From positions 1 through 64,000 of the forward strand of contig NZ_SOFM01000010.1 of assembly GCF_004402705.1 (NCBI RefSeq): DNA of 64,000 nt. Reading direction: 5' to 3'. Shown piece after piece: positions 7,539 through 16,167 of the stretch; the stretch's first letter is position 1, and each line of letters opens with the position of its first letter. Source of the stretch: Cryobacterium mannosilyticum. GTDB lineage: Bacteria; Actinomycetota; Actinomycetes; Actinomycetales; Microbacteriaceae. The notes under the pieces are model-generated. The model was not told where the DNA came from and did no database searches. It saw only the letters and a program-made list of their open reading frames with translations. The translations under genes were made by a program, and so were the position numbers.

Positions 7539-9743
7539 CTAGCGCGGCCCGGTGCCCGCCTTGATCACGGCGCTCGGCGGTGCCTCCGCGAACGCGTCTC
7601 CGCCATATTTCGCGTTGGCCACCGACATCACGGCCGGCCACATCCGGTGGCGGGCCGTCGCTGCCTGTCCGCTGTCGAAATAGACCGCCCGCTGGTTCGT
7701 CTCCCCGGTGAGGCTGACGACAGCCACCACGGTGGCGACCTTGGTGCTCGTTCCACTCATCCAGGTGTCCTTATTGCCGTCGGTGGTCCCGGTCTTGCCG
7801 ATCATCGGCACCCGGGGCGAGGTAGCCCGATAGGACGCCTGCGCGGTGCCGCTGGTCATGACCAGGCGCATGGCATACGCCATTCCCGCGGTGACCGCCG
7901 GGTCGACGGACTGCGTGCACTGTGATTTCGGTACGGGCAGTTCCGTCCCGTCAGCGGCGACGATCCGGTCGATCACGACCGGGGTGCAGGTGACGCCCTT
8001 GTTGGCGATTCCGGCGAACGCGACGGCCATGCTCAACGGAGCGATCTCATTCGTCCCGATCACCGACGCCGCGTTCTGGAGCAGCGGATCACCGTCGGCG
8101 CGGTGCATTCCGAAGGCCTCGGCGGTCTGACGGATGCCGCACAGGTCGAGCTTCTTCGCCATCCCGATGTAGCCGGTGTTGATCGAGCCGATCGTGGCCT
8201 CGAGTGCGCTGTAGTTGGCGCCGCTTTCGTTCGCGTCGTTCTTGGGGTTCCATTTGTCGCGGTCGTAATTCTGAGGTCCCAGGCAACTGTCCTTGAAGGT
8301 GCCCCAGTTCGCCTTTCGCCGCGAGTCGACCCGTTCGTTGAGGGAATGTCCCTCCCGCAGCCATTCCGCCAGGGTGAACACCTTGTAGGTCGAGCCCGGC
8401 TGGAATCCGCTCGATCCGCCGTCGACGTAGTCGGTGTTGTAGTTGATCCCGGTGAAGTTGGCTCCCGTGGCCTGCACCACCGGGTCCTGGCTGTAGTCCT
8501 TGTTCTGAGCCATCGCAAGCACCCGCCCGGTGCCGACCTGCACGCTGGAGATGACGCTGCCGACGTCCCACCCCGGGTAGGTCGTCGGCACGTTTGCGCG
8601 AATGGCGGTCTCGGCCGCGTTCTGCAGGTCCAGGTCGATGGTGGTGTAGACGTTGTAGCCGCCACGCCGGAAGTTGACGAGCCGGGCCGCCTCGTCTGCG
8701 CCGAAGCTCGGGTCGTTGCGCAGCACGTGCGTGACGTAATCGCAGAAGAAAGCGCTTCCCGCGGCGGTCTGACACCCGGTGCTCGGCTCGGCGATCGACG
8801 GTTCGACGGGGGCGACGATCGCGGCGTCGAACTCGGCCCTGGTGATCTTCCGGTAGGCGAGCATATCCCGCAGGATGTAGTCACGGCGGGTTCGGTTGGC
8901 CTGGTAGCCGTTGGCCGCCCCGTTGGTCTCACTCTGCGGGTCGTCCAGCTGGAACTTCACGGGATTGTTGACGATGGCCACGAGGCTGGCTGCCTGCGGC
9001 AAGGTCAGGTTCGCCGCCGTGGTGTGGAAGTAGTAGTTGGCCGCGGCCTCGATGCCGTAGACGGTGCCGCCGAACCCGGCGATGTTCAGGTACTGGCGGA
9101 GGATGTCGTTCTTGGAATACTTCTTCTCGATCCCGATGGCCAGCCGCATCTCCTTGAGCTTGCGATCTGGACTGGTCTCGGTCGCGGCGAGGTAGCACGT
9201 GTGCTGCGCCGCCACGTCGGAGAGCACCTCGCACTTCTGCACGAGCACGTTCTTCACGTATTGCTGGGTGATCGACGATCCTCCCTGGGTGGCCCCGCCG
9301 GCGAACGTGCTCACTGCCGCCCGGACGGTGCCCTGGAAATCGACGCCGCCGTGTTCGAAGAACCTGGGGTCTTCGCTGGCGATCGCGGCATCCTTCACGT
9401 ACGGACTGATCGCATCCAGTCCCACCTCGATCCGGTTCTGGTCGTAGAACGAGGCCAGCAGTGCCGTCGTTCCGTCACTCCGGGTCGCGTAGATATTACT
9501 CTTCTGCGACAGGCGATCGATGGAGAGGTACTCCGGCAGATTCTCGAAGACGTTGATGGTGTCCGTGGCAGCGATGCTCGACAATGCGACCACCGGGGTG
9601 ACCGCGACGGCCACCAGCAGCCCGCCCGCGGAGCTCATCGCGAGAAGCCCGAGCAGCCCGCCGAACACGCCGGACACGGTCCGCCGCTCGGCGAATCCCG
9701 AGTTGCGCATCATGTCACCCCCGACCGGTTCCGTTCGATCCAT
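7539..9743 (-). CDS. Class A penicillin-binding protein (transglycosylase/transpeptidase)
   Basis: A 734-residue bifunctional peptidoglycan synthase. After one N-terminal membrane anchor (about 24-56) comes the GT51 glycosyltransferase domain, with E-D-P-R-F-F-E-H-G-G-V-D (catalytic Glu about 124), GGSSITQQYVKN and RKLKEMRLA. The transpeptidase domain carries S-T-Y-K (Ser about 451), S-I-N (about 518) and K-T-G-T-T (about 650). It polymerises lipid II outside the membrane and cross-links the strands. There is no PASTA domain. The start is uncertain: ATGs at 9743, 9713 and 9710 are in frame, and GGGGGTG precedes the inner pair. It is monocistronic. Confidence 0.92.
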   Translation of the reverse strand: MDRTEPVGGDMMRNSGFAERRTVSGVFGGLLGLLAMSSAGGLLVAVAVTPVVALSSIAATDTINVFENLPEYLSIDRLSQKSNIYATRSDGTTALLASFYDQNRIEVGLDAISPYVKDAAIASEDPRFFEHGGVDFQGTVRAAVSTFAGGATQGGSSITQQYVKNVLVQKCEVLSDVAAQHTCYLAATETSPDRKLKEMRLAIGIEKKYSKNDILRQYLNIAGFGGTVYGIEAAANYYFHTTAANLTLPQAASLVAIVNNPVKFQLDDPQSETNGAANGYQANRTRRDYILRDMLAYRKITRAEFDAAIVAPVEPSIAEPSTGCQTAAGSAFFCDYVTHVLRNDPSFGADEAARLVNFRRGGYNVYTTIDLDLQNAAETAIRANVPTTYPGWDVGSVISSVQVGTGRVLAMAQNKDYSQDPVVQATGANFTGINYNTDYVDGGSSGFQPGSTYKVFTLAEWLREGHSLNERVDSRRKANWGTFKDSCLGPQNYDRDKWNPKNDANESGANYSALEATIGSINTGYIGMAKKLDLCGIRQTAEAFGMHRADGDPLLQNAASVIGTNEIAPLSMAVAFAGIANKGVTCTPVVIDRIVAADGTELPVPKSQCTQSVDPAVTAGMAYAMRLVMTSGTAQASYRATSPRVPMIGKTGTTDGNKDTWMSGTSTKVATVVAVVSLTGETNQRAVYFDSGQAATARHRMWPAVMSVANAKYGGDAFAEAPPSAVIKAGTGPR

Positions 9744-9820
9744 TCACCATAGAACCCCGCGCAGCACTTCCTGAGGAGGGGCTTGCCGCGACGCGCCGAA
9801 TATGGCATGCCCGGCTCGCG

Positions 9821-10237
9821 CTACCTGGCCCGCATCCGGTTGCCCCGCGGATTGTGTTCGAGCTCGGCCAGGTCGAGCGCCTCCATCAGGGGCGGCACGT
9901 ACATCCCGAACCGGCCGCGGAGCCCCTTCTTCAGGCCGTACCAGCCTCCGACCGGGTTCGTTCCGGAACGCGCCCACGCCTCCACCGTGCCCGCGGCGGC
10001 GGGCTTCTGCTCGTCGGCGCTGCCGAGGGGGACCCAGTCCCCAGCGTCCCGCAGCATCGCCTGGAGATCGTCCAGGCACCGCAGCCGATAGGCCAGCGTG
10101 GTCGTTCCGACGACGCAGACCAGGCTCGGTGGATCCGCGCTCTCGTCGCGATACATCCGGTACTCCGACGTGCCCGGCGGGGTGCGCAGCAGCCACGGAT
10201 CATCCCTGGTTCCACTGCCGACGATGGCTTCGGTCAT
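9821..10237 (-). CDS. Conserved small hypothetical protein
   Basis: A 138-residue soluble protein that begins with a D-P-W-L-L-R-T-P-P-G-T-S-E-Y signature and has a central glycine/tryptophan-rich G-G-W-Y-G-L-K-K-G segment. There is no signal peptide or membrane helix. I recall similar N-termini in small uncharacterised actinobacterial proteins (a DUF6855-like family, from memory), for which no function is known to me. A GGGAGG Shine-Dalgarno sequence lies 4 nt before ATG 10237. It lies 77 nt upstream of the penicillin-binding protein gene in the same direction and could be co-transcribed with it. The C-terminus is basic. Confidence 0.65.
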   Translation of the reverse strand: MTEAIVGSGTRDDPWLLRTPPGTSEYRMYRDESADPPSLVCVVGTTTLAYRLRCLDDLQAMLRDAGDWVPLGSADEQKPAAAGTVEAWARSGTNPVGGWYGLKKGLRGRFGMYVPPLMEALDLAELEHNPRGNRMRAR

Positions 10238-10303
10238 GGTGCCTCCCGATTAGTACCCACCATCATCCCGCACCCCTGACCGGTCCGCCAGAGCCGGGGC
10301 CGC

Positions 10304-10339
10304 AAAAAAGGGGCCCGGCAGCGGATGCTGCCGGACCCC
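10304..10339 (-). terminator. Rho-independent terminator of the 160-aa membrane protein gene
   Basis: Read on the minus strand, GGGGTCCGGCAGC, a 4-nt loop and GCTGCCGGGCCCC form a 13-bp stem with one T/G wobble, followed by six Ts. It lies about 50 nt after the gene's stop. Confidence 0.9.
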
Positions 10340-10389
10340 TCGTGTGCACCGCCGGGACATCGCCCCGCGCGGGTTGGAACGGGGGCTGA

Positions 10390-10872
10390 TCAGACCGTGG
10401 TCGCCGACTTCGGGGCGGCCGGAACGACGGCGCGGACTGCCCATCCGAACAGGGCCAGGAGGATGCCGACGCCCATCGCGAAGACCGATACGCCGAAGGC
10501 GACGATCGACGTGAACAGCGACGCGCGCAGGAGCGAAGCGGTCATGACGGTGGGGCGGGTCGGGTCGTCCTGGGCGAGCTCGGCGTAGGTCTTGCCGCCG
10601 CTGGCCTTCATGGCGTGGTGGTTGATGATCGTCGCCTGGGCATAGGCCGCCAGGGGGTTGTCGACGGTGGCGCCGGCGAGGAAGGAGGCGTCCTCGGCGA
10701 CGGTAATCTTCTCCTCGCTCAGTTGGCTGCTGACCGTGCCCCAGACCAGACCGCCGACGAGGAGCATGACGATCCCGCCGATGATGCCGAGGAGACCGAT
10801 CAGCCTGACCAGTCGCGCCTTGCCTGATGTCAGGGATACGGAAGAGGATTCCGGGAGTGTTGCGGTGCTCAT
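10390..10872 (-). CDS. Small membrane protein of the family mislabelled 'LigA dioxygenase'
   Basis: A 160-residue protein with two transmembrane segments (about 20-42 and 120-145) around a conserved extracytoplasmic loop with A-E-D-A-S-F-L-A-G, V-D-N-P-L-A-A-Y-A-Q-A, I-I-N-H-H-A and G-K-T-Y-A-E-L. I recall this loop from actinobacterial membrane proteins that databases often name 'aromatic ring-opening dioxygenase LigA'. Nothing resembles a ring-cleavage dioxygenase, so the name is not used here and function is unknown. ATG 10872 follows GAAAGG, so it is preferred to the start 12 codons upstream. A LacI-type operator with tandem repeats lies upstream, and a strong terminator follows. Confidence 0.78.
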   Translation of the reverse strand: MSTATLPESSSVSLTSGKARLVRLIGLLGIIGGIVMLLVGGLVWGTVSSQLSEEKITVAEDASFLAGATVDNPLAAYAQATIINHHAMKASGGKTYAELAQDDPTRPTVMTASLLRASLFTSIVAFGVSVFAMGVGILLALFGWAVRAVVPAAPKSATTV

Positions 10873-10900
10873 CTGCTGGCCTTTCGTCGCGCCACGCGGT

Positions 10901-10933
10901 CGTGACACTGTCGTGACTCCAGCGTGACACTTT
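10901..10933. repeat. Three 11-bp tandem repeats in the promoter region
   Basis: CGTGACACTGT, CGTGACTCCAG and CGTGACACTTT are head to tail at 10901, 10912 and 10923. The 11-bp period is about one helical turn, so a protein could bind all three on one face. They lie between the LacI-type operator and the gene at 10390-10872. Confidence 0.6.
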
Positions 10934-10946
10934 GTAAGCGTTTACA
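10933..10946. promoter_or_regulatory. LacI/GalR-type operator
   Basis: TGTAAGCGTTTACA is a 14-bp inverted repeat with the central CG typical of LacI/GalR-family operators. It begins where the 11-bp repeats end, about 60 nt upstream of ATG 10872 on the minus strand. No LacI-type regulator is encoded in the window, so the binding protein is unknown. Confidence 0.6.
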
Positions 10947-10986
10947 CAGGTGATTCACACCATCCGCCCCACCACTGGGGGTATGG

Positions 10987-11016
10987 AAAAGGCGTGGCAT
11001 CCTGCTATGCCACGCC
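10987..11016 (-). terminator. Rho-independent terminator after pflA
   Basis: GGCGTGGCAT and ATGCCACGCC form a perfect 10-bp stem with a 6-nt loop, followed on the minus strand by four Ts. It lies about 30 nt after the pflA stop. Confidence 0.88.
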
Positions 11017-11044
11017 TCTTCCGGGAAATGCTGTCGAACTGGTC

Positions 11045-11902
11045 TCAGAAGACCGTCAGCCCTCGCGCCCGGAACTGGTCCCGCACGCGTTCCTGCAGTT
11101 CGTTGTCCGGAGGGTGGACTCCGTGCAGCGGGTAGGGCAGGTTGAGCCTGTCCCACTTGTCTTCGCCCATCTGGTGGAACGGCAGCACCTCGACCCGTTC
11201 GACGTTCGGCCACCGCGCCACGATCTCGGCGACGGCGTCGACGTTGTCGACGGCGTCGGTGAGTCCGGGCACGAGCACGAACCGCACCCAGACCGGGATC
11301 TTCCGCTCGGCGAGACGGTCACCGAACGCGACGGTCGGAGCGAGCTCGCGACCGGTCACTTCCTTGTACGTCTCGGGGAGGCCCGACTTGACGTCGAGCA
11401 GCACCAGGTCGAGGTTGTCCAGCAGCGTGTCGGACGCGCTCTTGCCCAGGAACCCTGAGGTGTCCAGGGTGGTGTGCACACCCAGCTTGTGGCATTCCTC
11501 GAAGATGCGCGCCACGAAGGCGGGCTGCATGAGCGGCTCACCACCGGAGATGGTCAGCCCTCCCCCGGTTGCGTCGAAGACGCCCTTGTAGCGCTTGACC
11601 CGGGTCACGAGGTCATCGAGCGTCGTGAGCAACCCGTCGCGCATCTTCCAGGTGTCAGGATTGTGGCAGTACTGGCAACGCAGCAGGCACCCGGAGAGGA
11701 AGAGCGTCATGCGCGTGCCTGGACCGTCAACGGCGGTGACCAGTTCCCACGAGTGGACACTGGCCACCGAGCCGTTGTGGATCGCCTCCATCTCGAGATG
11801 GTGGAGTTCGGCCAGTTCGGCCTGTTCACTGCTGACGGATGAACCGTCCACCAGGGCGATGGCGGCGCCGGCGCTGGGCAGGCCGAGGTTTACTGCGGGC
11901 AT
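11045..11902 (-). CDS. pflA: Pyruvate formate-lyase activating enzyme (radical SAM)
   Basis: A 285-residue radical-SAM protein. The cluster motif C-x3-C-x2-C is at Cys72, Cys76 and Cys79 (G-C-L-L-R-C-Q-Y-C-H-N-P-D-T-W), followed by the G-G-G-L-T-I-S-G-G-E-P SAM-binding stretch. It uses a 4Fe-4S cluster and SAM to place the glycyl radical on PflB. The first 45 or so residues are an extension compared with the enterobacterial enzyme (about 246 residues); Met38 is a possible alternative start. It follows pflB by 45 nt in the same direction and is closed by a terminator, so the two form an operon. Confidence 0.95.
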   Translation of the reverse strand: MPAVNLGLPSAGAAIALVDGSSVSSEQAELAELHHLEMEAIHNGSVASVHSWELVTAVDGPGTRMTLFLSGCLLRCQYCHNPDTWKMRDGLLTTLDDLVTRVKRYKGVFDATGGGLTISGGEPLMQPAFVARIFEECHKLGVHTTLDTSGFLGKSASDTLLDNLDLVLLDVKSGLPETYKEVTGRELAPTVAFGDRLAERKIPVWVRFVLVPGLTDAVDNVDAVAEIVARWPNVERVEVLPFHQMGEDKWDRLNLPYPLHGVHPPDNELQERVRDQFRARGLTVF

Positions 11903-11947
11903 TGTCTCGTCCTACTCAGCGTCGCCGCGTGTTGTTATCGGTGAATG

Positions 11948-14212
11948 TCAGTGCGAGTGGAACGTGCGGCTGATGACATCCATCTGCTGCTCGCGGGTGA
12001 GGCGCACGAAGTTGACCGCGTAGCCGGAGACGCGAATGGTCAGCTGCGGGTAGTTCTCCGGGTGCAGCATGGCGTCTTCGAGGGTGTCCTTGTTCAGCAC
12101 GTTGACGTTGATGTGGTACCCCGTCGCCGACGTGAACGCGTCGATGAGGCCGACCAGACTGGTGATCTGCTCTTCCTTGGTGTGGCCGAGACCGCTGGGA
12201 ACCACGGTGTTGGTCAGCGAGATGCCGTCCTGCGCTTCGCTGTACGGGAGTTTGGCGACGCTGAGCGCCGATGCGAGCATCCCGTGGGTGTCGCGGCCGT
12301 TCATCGGGTTGGCACCCGGTGCGAACGGCTCACCCTTGCGGCGGCCATCCGGCGTGTTGCCGGTCGCCTTGCCGTAGACCACGTTGGAGGTGATCGTCAG
12401 GATCGACTGGGTGTGGATCGCATCCCGGTAGGTGGGGTGCTTGCGGATCATTGTCATGAACCGCTCCATCACGTCGACGGCCATGGAGTCGACGCGGTCG
12501 TCGTCGTTCCCGAACTGGGGGAACTCGCCCTCGATCGTGTAGTCGACGACGAGACCGGTCTCGTCGCGCACCGGGCGTACCTTGGCGTACTTGATGGCCG
12601 ACAGGGAGTCGGCGACCACGCTCAGGCCGGCGATTCCGCAGGCCATCGTGCGGATGATCTCCTTGTCGTGCAGCGCCATTTCGAGACGCTCATACGCGTA
12701 CTTGTCGTGCATGTAGTGGATGCAGTTCAGGGCGGTGACGTAGGTCTCGGCGAGCCACTCGAGGGTCTCGAGGTAGGCCGGGAACACGGTGTCGTAAGAG
12801 AGGATCTCTTCGGTGTTCGGCGCGGTCGCCGGGGCAACCTGCTTCCCGGAGACCTCGTCCTTGCCGCCGTTGATCGAGTAGAGGAGCGCCTTGACGGCGT
12901 TGACCCTGGCCCCGAAGAACTGCATCTGCTTGCCGACGCGCATGGGAGAGACACAGCAGGCGATCGCGGCGTCGTCACCCATCTCGGCGCGGATGATGTC
13001 GTCCGACTCGAACTGGATCGCCGAGGTGTCGATCGAGACCTGCGCGCAGAAGCGCTTGAAGCCCTCGGGGAGGGCGTCGCTCCACAGCACGGTGAGGTTC
13101 GGCTCCGGTGCGGCGCCGATGTTGTACAGCGTCTGGAGGAAGCGGAAGGTCGTCTTGGTGACCAGCGCGCGGCCGTCCTCGCCGATTCCGGCGAGGGACT
13201 CGGTGACCCAGGTCGGGTCGCCGGCGAAGATCTCGTCGTATTCGGGGGTGCGCAGGAAGCGCACGATGCGGAGCTTGATGACGAGGTCGTCGATGAGCTC
13301 CTGGGCGCCGGACTCGGTCAGGAGGCCGGCGGCGATGTCGCGTTCCATGTACGTGTCGAGGAACGCCGCGTTACGGCCGAACGACATTGCCGCGCCGTTC
13401 TGCTCCTTCACCGCGCCGAGGTAGGCGAAGTAGAGCCACTGCACGGCTTCCTGGGCCGTGACGGCGGGCTTGGAGATGTCGGAGCCGTAGCTGGCCGCCA
13501 TCTGGACGAGTTCCTTGAGCGCGCGGATCTGCTCGGAGTTCTCCTCGCGGGCGCGGATGATGTCCTCGGTCGAGGGCTCCATGTCGAGCTCGGCGCGGTC
13601 GTTCTTCTTGCCGGCGATGAGCGCGTCGACACCGTAGAGGGCAACGCGACGGTAGTCGCCGATGATCCGGCCACGGCCGTAGGCGTCGGGAAGACCCGTG
13701 ATCAGGTGGCTGTTGCGCGCACGGCGGACCCCGGGAGGGTAGACGTCGAACACGGCCGTGTTGTGGGTCTTGCGGTAGTCGGTGAAGATCTTCTCGAGCT
13801 CGGGAGACACGGGGTAGCCGTAGGTCTCGAGCGAGGTGGCAACCATGCGCCAGCCGCCGAACGGCATGATCGCGCGCTTGAGCGGAGCATCCGTCTGCAG
13901 GCCGACGATGACCTCGTTGGGCTGGTCGATGTAGCCGGGCTTGTGGGCTGTAATGGATGACGGGGTGGTCGCGTCAACGTCGTAGACGCCCTTGCGTCGT
14001 TCCTCGGGGAACATGGCGGACAGCTTGGCCCAGACCCCGGTCGTGCGAGCCGTCGGGCCCGCCAGGAAGGTAGCGTCGCCGAGGTAGGGCGTGTAATTGC
14101 GCTGGATGAAATCGCGAAGATCGATCGAATCCTGCCAGGGGCCGGACACGAAGTCCGGACGCTCGGCCTGCGTCGCGTCTTTGTCGCTGCGAACACCTTC
14201 TGTGATGGTCAT
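11948..14212 (-). CDS. pflB: Formate acetyltransferase (pyruvate formate-lyase)
   Basis: A 754-residue glycyl-radical enzyme that converts pyruvate and CoA to acetyl-CoA and formate under anoxia. The adjacent catalytic cysteines are Cys419-Cys420 (in A-C-C-V-S-P-M) and the radical glycine is Gly730 in R-V-S-G-Y-A-V-N-F, 25 residues from the C-terminus. Length equals that of the E. coli enzyme (760). ATG 14212 is preceded by GAGGAG; the 19 codons upstream belong to the leader. It is first in the pflB-pflA operon. No formate transporter or formate dehydrogenase is nearby. Confidence 0.96.
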   Translation of the reverse strand: MTITEGVRSDKDATQAERPDFVSGPWQDSIDLRDFIQRNYTPYLGDATFLAGPTARTTGVWAKLSAMFPEERRKGVYDVDATTPSSITAHKPGYIDQPNEVIVGLQTDAPLKRAIMPFGGWRMVATSLETYGYPVSPELEKIFTDYRKTHNTAVFDVYPPGVRRARNSHLITGLPDAYGRGRIIGDYRRVALYGVDALIAGKKNDRAELDMEPSTEDIIRAREENSEQIRALKELVQMAASYGSDISKPAVTAQEAVQWLYFAYLGAVKEQNGAAMSFGRNAAFLDTYMERDIAAGLLTESGAQELIDDLVIKLRIVRFLRTPEYDEIFAGDPTWVTESLAGIGEDGRALVTKTTFRFLQTLYNIGAAPEPNLTVLWSDALPEGFKRFCAQVSIDTSAIQFESDDIIRAEMGDDAAIACCVSPMRVGKQMQFFGARVNAVKALLYSINGGKDEVSGKQVAPATAPNTEEILSYDTVFPAYLETLEWLAETYVTALNCIHYMHDKYAYERLEMALHDKEIIRTMACGIAGLSVVADSLSAIKYAKVRPVRDETGLVVDYTIEGEFPQFGNDDDRVDSMAVDVMERFMTMIRKHPTYRDAIHTQSILTITSNVVYGKATGNTPDGRRKGEPFAPGANPMNGRDTHGMLASALSVAKLPYSEAQDGISLTNTVVPSGLGHTKEEQITSLVGLIDAFTSATGYHINVNVLNKDTLEDAMLHPENYPQLTIRVSGYAVNFVRLTREQQMDVISRTFHSH

Positions 14213-14537
14213 GTAGATTGCACTCCTCGTGGGATCGAGTCTCCCCCGCCGCAGAAGTGTGTCTCCCACAGTCGGGCCTGGAGAGCAGGAACACGAGGAT
14301 TGTGGCTAATGCGACGATGCATCGTGACTTGCCCTCTTCTGCCAACACTACTCCGGTCGCCGGGCCCATAACACGAATCGGCCCCGCCGTTTCGCGCCCG
14401 CGCCCTTAAGGGGAGGCGGCCCGTTCGCGGCCCAAGTCGCCGGGGCATCCGGAAGCCCGGAAATGCGATTCCGGCGCAGATCCAAAGGCCTGTCCAGAGG
14501 CCAGAATCACGGTTCAACGCCTCAACCGGAAGGATTT
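14213..14537. other. 325-bp region between glcD-type gene and pflB; pflB promoter region
   Basis: No gene is supported here. It holds the pflB leader and presumably its promoter. A 12-bp palindrome, ACGATGCATCGT, lies at 14314-14325, about 100 nt upstream of the pflB start, and TTGGCA occurs nearby on the minus strand; an oxygen or redox regulator could bind there, but the site does not match an FNR or Rex consensus. The rest is GC-rich without clear features. Confidence 0.35.
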
Positions 14538-15926
14538 TCACAGTTTTTTTCCGGGATTGAGCAGCGAGTCGGGGTCGAAGGCGGCCTTCACCCGGCGCTG
14601 GAGGTCGCGGAGGACGGGTCCGAGTTCGTCGTCGAGGTGCGCCTGCTTGAGGAGGCCGATGCCGTGCTCGCCTGACGCGGAGCCGCCGAGGGAGATTGCG
14701 AGCCGGATCACCCGGGCGAAAGCCTCGTTGGCCGCCTCGACCTCGGCCGGGTTCGCCGCGTCGAAGCCGATCATCGGGTGGAGGTTTCCGTCGCCGAGGT
14801 GCCCGCCGGTGCCGATCGGGATCGACAGGTCGCGGGAGATCTCGGCGAGCCCGGTCAGCAGGGCCTGCAGCTGGGACCGTGGCACGGTGATGTCCTCGTT
14901 GAGGCTGGACCCGCGCGCGGCCTGCAGCGCGGGCTGCAGCAGCCGGCGCGCCGTCATCAGCTGGTCCAGCTGCGCGGGGTCGTGGGCGACGAGCACCTCG
15001 GTGGCGCCCTCGGCGCGGAGGATGGCGGCGTACTCTTCGACGTCGTCGTGGGCCTGGCCGGCCTGGTCCGACTGCACGAGCAGCAGGGCGGCCGCGTCGG
15101 CCGGAAGCTTCGACTCCGGGTCGAAGGCGTTGATCGCCGTGATCGACGGGCCGTCGAGGTATTCCAGGATGCTGGGGCGCCGGTTGGACGCGACGATCAG
15201 CGCGGCCGCCGCGAGGGCGGCCTCCGTGCCGGCGAAGGTCGCCGAGACCCCGGACGCGGGGGCAGGGGCAGGCAGCAGCCCGACCGTGATCTCGGTGATG
15301 ATGCCGAGCGTGCCCTCCGAGCCGACGAGGAGCGCGGTCAGGTCGTAACCGGTGACGCCCTTGATGGTGCGCTGGCCGGTGCGCACGATGGAGCCGTCGG
15401 CGAGCACGACGGTGAGCTGGCGCACGAAGTTCCCCGTGACGCCGTACTTGACGCAGAGCATCCCGCCGGCGTTGGTGGCGACGTTGCCGCCGACGGTCGA
15501 GCCCTTCCAGGAGCCGGGATCGGGCGGGTAGAACAATCCGACCGCGGCGGCGGCCCTGGCCAGGGCGTAGGTGCGCACGCCGGCCTGCACGGTGGCGGTC
15601 TGGTCCTCGGCATCCACGGAAACGATCTTGTTCAGCCGGGTCGTGCTCAGCACGATGGAACCCTCGATCGCGTTGGCGCCCCCGGCCAGGCCGGTGCGCG
15701 CACCCTGCGGCACGATCGGGATGCGGTGGGCTGCGGCGAAGGCTACGACGGCCGCGACCTGCTCGGTGTTCACCGGCAGGGCGACCGCGAACGGGACACC
15801 GGCCGCGGTGCTGTCGGACTGGTCCCGAAGGTAGGCCCCGGTCTTCTCACCGGTGATCAGCTGGCCGGCGGGAAGAACCTCGGCCAGTGCGTCGAAGAGG
15901 GTGGGCTGGGGTGCTGTAGTGGTCAC
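14538..15926 (-). CDS. FAD-linked oxidase, glycolate oxidase / D-lactate dehydrogenase type (GlcD-like)
   Basis: A 462-residue flavoprotein of the VAO/PCMH family. The FAD-binding domain (about 35-215) has PQGARTGLAGGA and P-P-D-P-G-S-W-K-G-S-T-V-G-G-N-V-A-T-N-A-G-G. The FAD-oxidase C-terminal domain has GTGGHLGDGNLHP, G-E-H-G-I-G-L-L-K and the closing D-P-x-S-L-L-N-P-G-K. Such enzymes oxidise glycolate, D-lactate or other 2-hydroxy acids. No GlcE or GlcF subunit is next to it, so a single-subunit D-2-hydroxyacid dehydrogenase is as likely as glycolate oxidase. The divergent GntR/FCD gene is the probable regulator. FCD regulators often sense 2-hydroxy acids such as lactate, which fits. Confidence 0.9.
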   Translation of the reverse strand: MTTTAPQPTLFDALAEVLPAGQLITGEKTGAYLRDQSDSTAAGVPFAVALPVNTEQVAAVVAFAAAHRIPIVPQGARTGLAGGANAIEGSIVLSTTRLNKIVSVDAEDQTATVQAGVRTYALARAAAAVGLFYPPDPGSWKGSTVGGNVATNAGGMLCVKYGVTGNFVRQLTVVLADGSIVRTGQRTIKGVTGYDLTALLVGSEGTLGIITEITVGLLPAPAPASGVSATFAGTEAALAAAALIVASNRRPSILEYLDGPSITAINAFDPESKLPADAAALLLVQSDQAGQAHDDVEEYAAILRAEGATEVLVAHDPAQLDQLMTARRLLQPALQAARGSSLNEDITVPRSQLQALLTGLAEISRDLSIPIGTGGHLGDGNLHPMIGFDAANPAEVEAANEAFARVIRLAISLGGSASGEHGIGLLKQAHLDDELGPVLRDLQRRVKAAFDPDSLLNPGKKL

Positions 15927-16130
15927 GGATGCCTCTGCGGTAGGAGTGTGTGCGGCCGGAGGTTGCGGCAGGCGATCACATCTGGTGAGGCGAGCGGGAA
16001 CGCGCGGGCGAAGGGCTCGGACTCTGCGGAGGGCATGTCTCGGATGGCTGCGAGGGCAAGTCTATAAGAGAGTTTTTGTCGGGGTTCGGCTTGATGCCGC
16101 GATCAGGTCGGCACCCAATCTCCGTCGAGA

Positions 16131-16161
16131 TTGTATTTATTGATGCATTTATGGTTAGGCT
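16131..16161 (+). promoter_or_regulatory. Putative leaderless promoter of the GntR gene
   Basis: TTGTAT (16131-16136) and TAGGCT (16156-16161) are 19 bp apart, and TAGGCT ends 6 nt before ATG 16168. The region is AT-rich against its surroundings and contains ATTTAT twice around TTGATGC, so it may also carry the regulator's own operator. Confidence 0.4.
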
Positions 16162-16167
16162 TGACAC

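Noticed and set aside
10390..10872. Naming the gene LigA aromatic ring-opening dioxygenase
   Set aside because: The protein is a small two-helix membrane protein without any dioxygenase motif; the database name for this family appears to be an error.
11945..13960. 671-codon plus-strand open frame opposite pflB
   Set aside because: Antisense shadow of pflB; Val/Gly/Asp-rich without motifs.
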